Positions 1-5,565 of a stretch of 13,242 nt of DNA are shown in pieces; position 1 is the stretch's first letter; each line of letters starts with the position of its first letter. The position numbers and the translations under genes were made by a program. The stretch spans positions 1-13,242 of the forward strand of contig CAIUKZ010000219.1 of the NCBI GenBank assembly GCA_903899865.1, given 5' to 3'. A model generated the notes under the pieces. That model did not search any database. It worked only from the letters and a program-made list of their open reading frames with translations, and was not told where the DNA came from. This DNA is from an uncultured Bacteroidales bacterium. GTDB taxonomy: Bacteria > Bacteroidota > Bacteroidia > Bacteroidales > Paludibacteraceae.

Positions 1-236
1 CGGTCGGTGAGTGTAGTTATTTGATAATAGGGTCTGCGTTCCGCTATTTTCTCAAAAGCGCGATGTATATAACCAATGGTCTGCTCTGCATGCACGATGG
101 TTTCTCCATTCATCGTCAAGATGTTTTGGAAAATACCGTGCGTGGCCGGGTGCGTAGGGCCGAGGTTCAGCGTGCTGTAAACCTTTTCGTCCTTTTTGGT
201 TAAATCTAAATGGTGTTCCGAATTAATCGTCTTCAT
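1..236 (-). CDS. nuoD: NADH-quinone oxidoreductase subunit D, 5' part (runs off left edge)
   Basis: About 78 N-terminal residues of the 49-kDa-type subunit of respiratory complex I, part of the peripheral arm at the quinone site. Reading leftwards from ATG at 236-234, the protein begins MKTINSEHHL and then carries LNLGPTHPATHG (about residues 23-34) and TIGYIHRAFEKIAE (about 53-66). These match the conserved NuoD pattern of an LNxGPxHPxxHG stretch followed by IGxxHRxxEK. The gene is cut by the window edge, so the C-terminal residues near the quinone pocket cannot be checked. It follows nuoC after an unusually long 158-base spacer, whereas nuoA, nuoB and nuoC are about 40 bases apart. NuoC and NuoD are separate here, not fused as in some bacteria. 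Identification is firm. Confidence 0.93.
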   Translation of the reverse strand, partial: MKTINSEHHLDLTKKDEKVYSTLNLGPTHPATHGIFQNILTMNGETIVHAEQTIGYIHRAFEKIAERRPYYQITTLTD

Positions 237-297
237 ATATTGGTCTAAAATATATCGGCAAATGAATATTGTCTTGTTTCAGATAAGCAAGTGTAAT

Positions 298-305
298 CAA
301 ATTTA
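298..305 (-). promoter_or_regulatory. possible -7 box upstream of nuoD
   Basis: On the minus strand this reads TAAATTTG, a match to the Bacteroidota -7 consensus TAnnTTTG, 62 bases before the nuoD start. I see no TTG at the expected -33 distance, and the spacer is AT-rich, so a chance match is quite possible. If real, it would give nuoD and later genes an internal promoter. Confidence 0.2.
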
Positions 306-355
306 TATAGTAAAATTGTCATGTAGTTTTACCAACAGACAATCCAGAATTTATT

Positions 356-376
356 AATTATCAATTATCAATTATT
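356..376. repeat. heptamer tandem repeat in nuoC-nuoD spacer
   Basis: Three consecutive seven-base units, AATTATC, AATTATC and AATTATT, lie just downstream of the nuoC stop codon. Short heptamer runs of this type are common in intergenic DNA of several bacterial groups. No function can be read from it. The rest of the spacer (237-394) shows no gene. Confidence 0.6.
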
Positions 377-394
377 CATTAAACTGCCCGTTTT

Positions 395-883
395 CTATCT
401 TCCAAAAAACGCATCATCTTTATCACTTCTAGTTGCATCTTCCAGCGGATATTCTTTCAGCATGGGGTGATAGTTCATAAATTCCACATTAAGTATTCGC
501 TCAAGTTTTGGATGACCTACGAATATAATCCCAAAAAAGTCAAAAGTTTCACGTTCCATCCAGTTGGCACCCGAAAAGATTTCTACAATACTATCCAGAT
601 GTGGTGTGGCTTTTGGTACAAATGTTTTAATTCTTACGCGCTTATTCTCAACAAGATTGTGTAGGTGATATATCACACCCAATTCCAAGTCACTATCCGG
701 ATAATGAATGCCACATAAGTCAGTAAGAAAGATGAAATTCTCATGATCCTTTAAGAAGGCAATGATGCTTTTGATGGATGATGCCTCTACCACCAAAGTG
801 AATATGTCGTGATTGGTTTCTTCTAACAGAATGGCTTCGTGAAACTGTGTATGAAGATTTTGAAATAATTCGTTGTTTTCCAT
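395..883 (-). CDS. nuoC: NADH-quinone oxidoreductase subunit C
   Basis: The 30-kDa-type subunit of the complex I peripheral arm, which packs against NuoD and helps form the hydrophilic connecting module. The 162-residue protein shows the family signature in its second half: a beta-strand region with HYPDSDLELGVIYHLHN (about 60-76), then GANWMERETFDFFGIIFVGH (about 104-123), the conserved W-ERE-DxFGI-F-GHP block, then LERILNVEFMNYHPMLKEYPLED. The length is normal for a stand-alone NuoC. The start at ATG 883 gives a sensible N-terminus, but no Shine-Dalgarno precedes it, as is usual in this phylum. It lies 42 bases after nuoB in the same operon. No cofactor-binding cysteines are expected or seen. 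Confidence 0.95.
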   Translation of the reverse strand: MENNELFQNLHTQFHEAILLEETNHDIFTLVVEASSIKSIIAFLKDHENFIFLTDLCGIHYPDSDLELGVIYHLHNLVENKRVRIKTFVPKATPHLDSIVEIFSGANWMERETFDFFGIIFVGHPKLERILNVEFMNYHPMLKEYPLEDATRSDKDDAFFGR

Positions 884-925
884 TTTCTCGACTAGCTGTA
901 TTTTTCTTTCACTGGTTCTTTCTAT

Positions 926-1498
926 TTATACATTTGACTGCATGATGCCATAGCTTTCCAAAAGTGCTTTGTATTCAGGACTATATCTTTTGCGCAGTGT
1001 TTCATTGCCTACCAACTCTTGAATTTTGATAAATCCATCAATAATTTGCTCTGGTCGGGGCGGGCACCCTGGCACATACACATCTACAGGCACCACTTTG
1101 TCTATGCCTTGAAGCACGCTGTAGGTGTCAAATATACCTCCACTCGAAGCACATGCACCCACTGCAATTACCCATCGGGGTTCTGCCATTTGTTCGTAAA
1201 TTTGTTGCACTACTGGTGCCATCTTTTTTGCGATAGTACCCATCACCATGAGCAAATCGGCCTGACGAGGCGAAAAACTCAATCGCTCAGCACCAAATCG
1301 GCCAAGATCATAATGAGCAGCCATCGTGGCCATAAACTCAATTCCACAGCATGAGGTGGCAAATGGCAATGGCCAGATGGAATTCTTACGAGCCAAACCG
1401 ATGGCTTTGTCCAATGTAGTTGCGAAGATACCTGGAGAAGTGAATCCTTCAGGTGCCTCTACTACGTTATATTTTGATGTATTGTTCATATCAAGCAT
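926..1498 (-). CDS. nuoB: NADH-quinone oxidoreductase subunit B
   Basis: The PSST-type subunit of complex I, which carries the terminal [4Fe-4S] cluster N2 that hands electrons to quinone. The four expected ligands are present: adjacent C50 and C51 (in SCCGIEFM), C116 (in GACASSGG) and C145 (in VPGCPPRPE). The 190-residue length is typical. Two start codons are close together, ATG at 1498 and ATG at 1489 (residue 4). Neither has a clear ribosome-binding site, so the true N-terminus may be three residues shorter. The gene lies between nuoA (45-base gap) and nuoC (42-base gap). All catalytic residues that can be judged are intact, so the subunit should be functional. Confidence 0.97.
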   Translation of the reverse strand: MLDMNNTSKYNVVEAPEGFTSPGIFATTLDKAIGLARKNSIWPLPFATSCCGIEFMATMAAHYDLGRFGAERLSFSPRQADLLMVMGTIAKKMAPVVQQIYEQMAEPRWVIAVGACASSGGIFDTYSVLQGIDKVVPVDVYVPGCPPRPEQIIDGFIKIQELVGNETLRKRYSPEYKALLESYGIMQSNV

Positions 1499-1543
1499 TA
1501 TAATGTGGTGTGACTTATAATAACTATTCTGGTCATTAATAGA

Positions 1544-1942
1544 TTACTCCAAATCTTTGTTCCAGTCAAAAGCACCCTTTTTGTAAATATAAAAAAATCC
1601 AAATATAAACATCCCCATAAACAATAGCATGTATAGGAAGGCATTCCAATCAGCATTTTTAAAATTTACAGCCCAAGGATAAAAAAATATCACTTCGACA
1701 TCAAAAAGTACAAAGAGAATCGCTATCAGAAAGTATTTAATGGAAAATGGAAAACGGGCATTGCCATGAATGTCAATACCACACTCAAAATTCTCCTCTT
1801 TTTTTAAGCTCCTAATGCGCTTGCGGGTACTTACAATAAGGTGTGTAGCCACCATAGTTAGCACTACGAACGACATGGCTACGAAAAATTGGATAAAAAC
1901 TGGCTGATAGTCAGATGCAATATAGATCTTGTCCATGGTCAT
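1544..1942 (-). CDS. nuoA: NADH-quinone oxidoreductase subunit A
   Basis: A small membrane subunit of complex I at the junction of the peripheral and membrane arms. The protein (132 residues from ATG 1942) has three hydrophobic segments at about 14-37, 67-90 and 101-119. The FECGID loop after the first helix and the FDVEVIFFYPWA block in the second helix (D81, E83) are the family's conserved features. The frame stays open to a TTG at 1960, but that codon lies inside a likely -7 promoter box, so I prefer ATG 1942 or ATG 1936. It is the first gene of the leftward nuo operon and is transcribed divergently from nifA. Confidence 0.93.
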   Translation of the reverse strand: MTMDKIYIASDYQPVFIQFFVAMSFVVLTMVATHLIVSTRKRIRSLKKEENFECGIDIHGNARFPFSIKYFLIAILFVLFDVEVIFFYPWAVNFKNADWNAFLYMLLFMGMFIFGFFYIYKKGAFDWNKDLE

Positions 1943-1957
1943 ATTATTATTTGACTG

Positions 1958-1965
1958 CAAAATTA
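1958..1965 (-). promoter_or_regulatory. candidate nuo operon -7 promoter element
   Basis: The minus strand reads TAATTTTG, matching the Bacteroidota -7 consensus TAnnTTTG. It lies just upstream of the ATG at 1942, so the leader would be very short (around ten bases). No clear TTG is found at the -33 distance. The position at the head of the operon supports it, but AT-rich sequence makes chance matches likely. Confidence 0.4.
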
Positions 1966-1984
1966 AAGAAAAATTTCTTTAATT
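1961..1984. promoter_or_regulatory. perfect 11-base-arm palindrome upstream of nuoA
   Basis: AATTAAAGAAA (1961-1971) and TTTCTTTAATT (1974-1984) are exact reverse complements separated by AA. The palindrome overlaps the proposed nuo -7 box and would fill the space between -7 and -33, where an operator could act. The arms are AT-rich, so the element is suggestive, not certain. The remainder of the divergent spacer up to 2277 shows no gene. It holds one further short palindrome, AATTCGAATT at 2045-2054. Confidence 0.4.
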
Positions 1985-2231
1985 GAAATTTTATAACACA
2001 CATTCTATGAAAATAGTTCATATTTTTCTACTCAGTGTCTGCCAAATTCGAATTCTTACACTTATTTATTTTCGTGCTGTCTCTTTTATAATTAGACTTT
2101 TAGCCAATAGCTCTACTACAAATGGATTGTTGGAAGTTTGTTAGTATGTCAAAGTAATTTAAAAAGAATATAAATAGTAAATAAATGATGTTAAACTAGC
2201 AGAAAGCGATACATAAAGATATAAATATATG

Positions 2232-2239
2232 TATATTTG
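2232..2239 (+). promoter_or_regulatory. candidate nifA -7 promoter element
   Basis: TATATTTG matches the Bacteroidota -7 consensus TAnnTTTG and would place a transcript start about 30 bases before the nifA ATG. No convincing -33 TTG lies 17-21 bases upstream, and the surrounding bases are nearly all A and T. No -24/-12 sigma-54 promoter is visible upstream of nifA, so autoactivation is not supported by sequence. Confidence 0.35.
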
Positions 2240-2277
2240 CAGAAAAATGACAATAAACACTTATTCCACTAAACACA

Positions 2278-3861
2278 ATGCAATCGCTCTGCAAATATAA
2301 TAATCCTGACTGCTATGGCACCAGAGAACTCGAGTTGTTACTTGAGCTAAGTTCTTTGCTTAGTAATAAGGATATTGACCTTGATGAAGTGATGAGTCTT
2401 ATGGCCTCACACTTTGATGCTGAACGTATTATTCTAACAATACTCAACCGAGAGAACTCAAATATTGTCATCGAAGGTGCCTTCGGAATTTCAAAGCAAG
2501 AGAAGGATCAAGCAGTTTATCAAATAGGGCAAGGAATTATTGGAAAAGTCATTGAAACGGGCGAAGCCATTGAAATACTTAAAATAGGTGAGTCGAAGGA
2601 GTTCCTAAATTTGACGCAAGCACCCACCGTGGTGTCGGGTCAAGATGTATCATTTATCTGTACACCCATTCGCTACAAAGATCAAGTGATTGGTACCATG
2701 AGTTTTCATAAACTGTACAGCGGTGAGCTATCGTTTGACTACGATGTACGGTTGCTCAAGATTATTGGTAGCATGATAGGTCGCACCATGCGCCGAAGAC
2801 AAGAATATGCAGAGGAGTTGGAGCAATTAGTCCGCGAAAACCAAACTCTGCGAGGTGAACTTCGCAACCGTATTTTGCCAGAGAAAATCAAAGGCAATTC
2901 CAGCAAAATGAATGAGGTGTTTTCTCTAATCGAAAGTGTAGCCTATACGGATGCTACTGTACTTATACGTGGTGAAAGTGGCGTGGGTAAGGAACTGGTG
3001 GCTGATGCTATTCACTACAATAGTCTGCGAAAAGACAAGCCATTTATCAAAGTCAATTGTGCTGCATTGCCCGAAAGTCTGATAGAAAGCGAATTGTTTG
3101 GGCACGAAAAGGGTTCTTTTACTGGTGCTACTGTTCAACGGATAGGCCGATTCGAAATGGCCAACGGTGGAACCATTTTTCTCGATGAATTTGGTGACAT
3201 ACCTCCTTCTACCCAAGTCAAACTGCTTCGTGTGCTTCAAGAGCGAGAGATAGAACGAGTGGGAGGAACCAAACCCATCAAAGTGGATGTCAGGGTGCTG
3301 TGTGCTACTAACCGCAATTTGGAGGAGCTCATCACCAAGGATAAATTTAGAGAAGACTTGTATTATCGGATCAATGTTTTTCCAATCTATATTCCCTCCC
3401 TTCGCGAGCGTATAAGTGATATACCCGTGTTGGCAGATTTTTTTATAGATAAATTCAACAAGCGACATGGCAAAAACATCATGAGAATCACCGCTTCGGC
3501 AATTGACACACTCATGGTCTATCACTGGCCAGGCAACATCCGTGAGTTGGAAAACTGCATTGAGCGTGCGTGCATCCTGTGCATGGATCAAGTGATACGC
3601 ATCAACAATCTACCTGCTTCTTTACAGACGGCAGCGACTTCCAAAACCATGCAAGAAGGCACATTGGAAATCATTCTTGGCAAAATGGAAAAACAACTCA
3701 TTGTAGATGCCCTCATATCTAGCAAAGGCAACGGTGCCAAAGCTGCAGAAGTGTTAGGACTCACTGAAAGAATGATGGGTATACGCATTAAAAAATATGG
3801 CATTGACCCTAAAAGGTTCAAAACCCGTGACTCTAAACATAAATCAGACGACATAGAATGA
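2278..3861 (+). CDS. nifA: NifA-family sigma-54-dependent transcriptional activator
   Basis: A bacterial enhancer-binding protein that uses ATP to open promoters bound by sigma-54 RNA polymerase; this family activates nitrogen-fixation genes. Domain order in 527 residues: an N-terminal GAF sensor domain (about 18-170), a charged coiled linker (about 172-198), the AAA+ domain (about 204-435) and a C-terminal Fis-type helix-turn-helix (about 470-507). Visible motifs are Walker A GESGVGKE (232-239), the sigma-54 contact loop GSFTGA (279-284, S for the commoner A), Walker B FLDEFGDI (301-308) and NIRELEN (420-426). The end GLTERMMGIRIKKYGID strongly resembles the NifA/AnfA recognition helix. There is no receiver domain. 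Cysteines C5 and C12 sit ahead of the GAF domain. The rhizobial C-x4-C interdomain pair is missing. NifA is favoured over another GAF-type activator because of the C-terminus and the downstream NifX-like and Nif11-like genes. Confidence 0.85.
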   Translation: MQSLCKYNNPDCYGTRELELLLELSSLLSNKDIDLDEVMSLMASHFDAERIILTILNRENSNIVIEGAFGISKQEKDQAVYQIGQGIIGKVIETGEAIEILKIGESKEFLNLTQAPTVVSGQDVSFICTPIRYKDQVIGTMSFHKLYSGELSFDYDVRLLKIIGSMIGRTMRRRQEYAEELEQLVRENQTLRGELRNRILPEKIKGNSSKMNEVFSLIESVAYTDATVLIRGESGVGKELVADAIHYNSLRKDKPFIKVNCAALPESLIESELFGHEKGSFTGATVQRIGRFEMANGGTIFLDEFGDIPPSTQVKLLRVLQEREIERVGGTKPIKVDVRVLCATNRNLEELITKDKFREDLYYRINVFPIYIPSLRERISDIPVLADFFIDKFNKRHGKNIMRITASAIDTLMVYHWPGNIRELENCIERACILCMDQVIRINNLPASLQTAATSKTMQEGTLEIILGKMEKQLIVDALISSKGNGAKAAEVLGLTERMMGIRIKKYGIDPKRFKTRDSKHKSDDIE

Positions 3862-4325
3862 ACGTTGAATTCACATATTGCGATTTTGAAAACCCAGATC
3901 ACCTCAGATGTTTGGCACGGATGGTCAATCTCTACATGGCCGACCCGATGGGAGGAGATAGACAATTGTCAAAAATTGAACAACTGAGATTGGTGGATGG
4001 ATTGGCTAATCATCCTACTGCTATCGTGTTGCTACAGTTGGCTGACAGCCAAGTAGTAGGCTATGCAGTGGGTTTTGTCAATTTTTCGACCTTCTTGGCA
4101 AAACCCATGCTCAACATACATGATTTTTTTGTTATGTCGGAGTTTCGTGGGCGGGGATTGGGGAATCAACTTATGAACCAACTAACGCTTATCGCTCAGG
4201 AAAAGAAATGTAAAAAAATAAGCCTGGAAGTTCGGTCTGACAATCTTGTAGCCCAACGAATATACAGCAACCAAGGCTTTGGAGCTTGTGAGCCTGAGAT
4301 GTTTTTTTGGACTAAAACCTTGTAG
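3858..4325 (+). CDS. GNAT-family N-acetyltransferase
   Basis: A 155-residue acetyl-CoA-dependent acyltransferase of the GNAT fold; the substrate is unknown. The acetyl-CoA pyrophosphate loop is RGRGLG (97-102), preceded by the beta-4 strand IHDFFVMSEF. The C-terminal SLEVRSDNLVAQRIYSNQGF is the usual motif B region. The N-terminal part, with YMADPMGGD (26-34) and later NFSTFLAKP (75-83), marks a GNAT subfamily I associate with stand-alone Bacteroidota proteins. Its ATG overlaps the nifA stop codon in an ATGA arrangement, so the two genes are likely cotranscribed and translationally coupled. This suggests, but does not show, a link to nitrogen regulation, for example protein or small-molecule acetylation. 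It could equally be an unrelated passenger gene. Confidence 0.85.
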   Translation: MNVEFTYCDFENPDHLRCLARMVNLYMADPMGGDRQLSKIEQLRLVDGLANHPTAIVLLQLADSQVVGYAVGFVNFSTFLAKPMLNIHDFFVMSEFRGRGLGNQLMNQLTLIAQEKKCKKISLEVRSDNLVAQRIYSNQGFGACEPEMFFWTKTL

Positions 4326-4330
4326 AAAAT

Positions 4331-4362
4331 ATAACTATCTGGGAATAATTGAGCATAGTTAT
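4331..4362. repeat. inverted repeat, 8-base arms, after the GNAT gene
   Basis: ATAACTAT (4331-4338) and ATAGTTAT (4355-4362) are exact reverse complements around a 16-base loop, beginning six bases after the GNAT stop codon. There is no T-run behind it, so it is not a standard terminator. Its right arm shares bases 4358-4362 with the next hairpin, so the two cannot form together. Confidence 0.5.
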
Positions 4363-4386
4363 CCTGTCAAGTTGGGACAAGCTAAC
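4358..4386. repeat. inverted repeat, 11-base arms, competing with the previous one
   Basis: GTTATCCTGTC (4358-4368) pairs with GACAAGCTAAC (4376-4386) at 9 of 11 positions around a seven-base loop. The core TGTC...GACA also looks like a short operator. It overlaps the preceding inverted repeat, which allows two alternative folds in an RNA reading through from the GNAT gene. Confidence 0.45.
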
Positions 4387-4440
4387 TGACAAAATTAAAA
4401 CATTTATAACCAGATGAACCACCCATGACCGAATAATACC

Positions 4441-4505
4441 GTTTGCACAAACAATATAGTATCAATTTCGACTTCGTCTCATTAATACTATTTGTTTGAA
4501 GCAAC
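4441..4505. repeat. long inverted repeat in the GNAT-nifX spacer
   Basis: CAAACAATATAGTAT (4448-4462) and ATACTATTTGTTTG (4485-4498) are reverse complements apart from a single bulged base, with a 22-base loop. Weaker pairing continues outward through GTTTGC (4441-4446) and GCAAC (4501-4505). This is a substantial stem for such AT-rich DNA. It could be an RNA hairpin, a processing site or the remnant of a small palindromic element. Confidence 0.6.
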
Positions 4506-4513
4506 GGCATTAA

Positions 4514-4561
4514 CAACAGTATACATAAAAATGACTTTAGGTCATTTTATATGTACAGTTG
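4514..4561. repeat. second long inverted repeat in the GNAT-nifX spacer
   Basis: TACATAAAAATGAC (4522-4535) pairs with GTCATTTTATATGTA (4541-4555) with one bulged base around the five-base loop TTTAG. Imperfect pairing extends outward to CAAC (4514-4517) and GTTG (4558-4561). No T-run follows. With its neighbours, this makes four inverted repeats in about 230 bases of otherwise empty spacer. Confidence 0.6.
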
Positions 4562-4635
4562 GTATAAAAATTCAGGGCACACAAGGGAATTGAAAATCGA
4601 AGTAGTCAATGATTATTCACTACAATTCTTCTCTT

Positions 4636-4665
4636 AAAGTCCCCCTCGGGGGGATTTAGGGGGCT
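4636..4665. repeat. dispersed C/G-rich element, copy 1
   Basis: An element beginning AAAGTCCCCCT and ending in GATTTAGGGGGCT, able to fold on itself because CCCCC can pair with either following G-run. It ends 13 bases before the NifX-like start codon, so it would lie in that gene's leader. A second copy with the same start and end lies at 7722-7750. Elements of this look are, to my knowledge, scattered through many Bacteroidota genomes. Confidence 0.7.
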
Positions 4666-4678
4666 AAATTATATACAC

Positions 4679-5074
4679 ATGAAGATAGCTGTACCCGTGA
4701 TGGATCTCAATCACAATCGATTTCAAATAGCCAATTCACTCAGTGTATTGGGGTATTTGTGCATTTTTGACATGGTCAAAAATGAACTCCGTTGGAAACA
4801 AACCATTGAATATGCACCCTCCATGGGTGAGTTGCTCCCTGAATTGAAAAAGCAGGATGTATCTGTCATTATTGTGAAGGATATTCTACCAATGGCACTA
4901 CAGGTGCTTACTCACAAAGGGTTTCAAGTGTTTAAGGCAATAGGAGATAACCTTGAAGCCAATATATCATATTCTGTCAAAGGGGCATTGGAAGTGTATG
5001 ACTATGAGCAGGCTTTGCAAAACACCAAAGGATGTGGTAGCAAATGCGACAGTTGTAGCACTGTTTGCAATTGA
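4679..5074 (+). CDS. NifX/NafY-like FeMo-cofactor-binding-domain protein with Cys-rich tail
   Basis: A 131-residue protein of the dinitrogenase iron-molybdenum cofactor family (NifX, NafY, VnfX and the NifB C-terminus), whose members bind FeMo-co or its precursors. The N-terminus MKIAVPVMDL, the following NRFQIANSLSVLGYLCIFD, the VSVIIVKDILPMALQVLTHKGFQVF stretch (about 61-85) and IGDNLEANISYSVKGALEVY (about 88-107) follow the family's ribonuclease-H-like fold. The last 13 residues hold four cysteines, C119, C123, C126 and C130 (C-x3-C-x2-C-x3-C), which could bind a metal or Fe-S cluster. The start is ATG 4679; no Shine-Dalgarno is near. Its position behind nifA supports a nif role, but related proteins occur outside nitrogen fixation, so I give no symbol. 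Confidence 0.8.
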   Translation: MKIAVPVMDLNHNRFQIANSLSVLGYLCIFDMVKNELRWKQTIEYAPSMGELLPELKKQDVSVIIVKDILPMALQVLTHKGFQVFKAIGDNLEANISYSVKGALEVYDYEQALQNTKGCGSKCDSCSTVCN

Positions 5075-5126
5075 CCCTGAATTTAAACCATCAGATAAAT
5101 CACTTCACTTCTAATTCCAACCCATT

Positions 5127-5381
5127 ATGAGTCTGAATAATGCACTTAAGTTTATTTCAAAGGTGGATACTGACGTGGATTTTAGAAAATCATGTTATCA
5201 GTACAAATCCCAACTTCACCTGCTCACCATGCTCAAAGAACATGATATGGGCTGTACGTATGACGAAATTCTGGATGCTTTCAATGTGCTGCTATTGCAG
5301 TGCAAAACCTACGAACAGGCTGGAAGGGTGAACGAAATCAAAGCGTGGTTTACCGTTTTTACCAAGATACAACAGGCATAA
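5127..5381 (+). CDS. Nif11-like small protein
   Basis: An 84-residue, largely helical protein. Its first 50 or so residues, beginning MSLNNALKFISKVDTDVDFR and continuing with LLTMLKEHDMGCTYDEILDAF, follow the pattern of the Nif11 domain (MSL-x-F-x-D-x-LR, then a helix, G-x-[FY]-[ST]-x-[DE]-E-[IL]). That domain was named for an Azotobacter nif-cluster gene and is also found in RiPP leader peptides. There is no Gly-Gly cleavage site or core-peptide-like tail, and the C-terminus continues as helix (CKTYEQAGRVNEIKAWF), so a stand-alone nif-associated protein fits better than a peptide precursor. Cysteines are at 23, 43 and 59. It begins 52 bases after the NifX-like stop codon and is probably in the same transcript. 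The biochemical role of this family is unknown. Confidence 0.65.
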   Translation: MSLNNALKFISKVDTDVDFRKSCYQYKSQLHLLTMLKEHDMGCTYDEILDAFNVLLLQCKTYEQAGRVNEIKAWFTVFTKIQQA

Positions 5382-5504
5382 ACCATTTTTGTATTGGACT
5401 AATTTTGGTTCTATACCGAATGAGGTGGGTGAAAAAAAATGAAATTTAAACCACAAATGGTCACAAAAGAAACCTAACACATTTAATACATAGATACATG
5501 GTAG

Positions 5505-5524
5505 AGACGTCGCATGCGGCGTCT
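5505..5524. repeat. 20-base near-perfect palindrome
   Basis: AGACGTCGCATGCGGCGTCT differs from its own reverse complement by one position pair. It is much richer in G and C than its surroundings and sits between the two converging genes nif11-like and mutL. Such GTAGAGACG-type palindromes look like dispersed intergenic repeats. It could fold as a terminator-like stem in either transcript, although no T-run follows directly. Confidence 0.6.
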
Positions 5525-5541
5525 GATAAATATTTTTGAAC

Positions 5542-5564
5542 ACAAAGTCACAAAGACACAAAGT
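5542..5564. repeat. three 8-base-spaced ACAAAGT-type words
   Basis: AC-AAA-GT (5542-5548), AC-AAA-GA (5550-5556) and AC-AAA-GT (5558-5564) lie eight bases apart, immediately before the main tandem array. They repeat its plan of a two-base arm, an R-N-A triplet and the complementary arm, except that the middle one has a mismatch. They may be part of the same array in a more compact form. Confidence 0.5.
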
Positions 5565-5565
5565 C

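Noticed and set aside
1943..1960. TTG at 1960 as the nuoA start
   Set aside because: The codon lies in a likely -7 promoter box, and ATG codons at 1942 and 1936 give normal NuoA N-termini.
2926..3591. A 221-codon open frame on the minus strand opposite nifA
   Set aside because: It lies wholly inside the AAA+ coding region of the activator, and the protein has no recognisable domain. It is a shadow frame.
4365..4379. TGT...ACA as a NifA upstream activating site
   Set aside because: The spacer is nine bases, whereas the established site is TGT-N10-ACA, and no -24/-12 promoter follows. It is better explained as part of an inverted repeat.
4576..4593. GGCAC followed by TTGA as a sigma-54 -24/-12 promoter for the NifX-like gene
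   Set aside because: The spacing between GG and the TTG element is four bases too long, and the -12 GC is missing.
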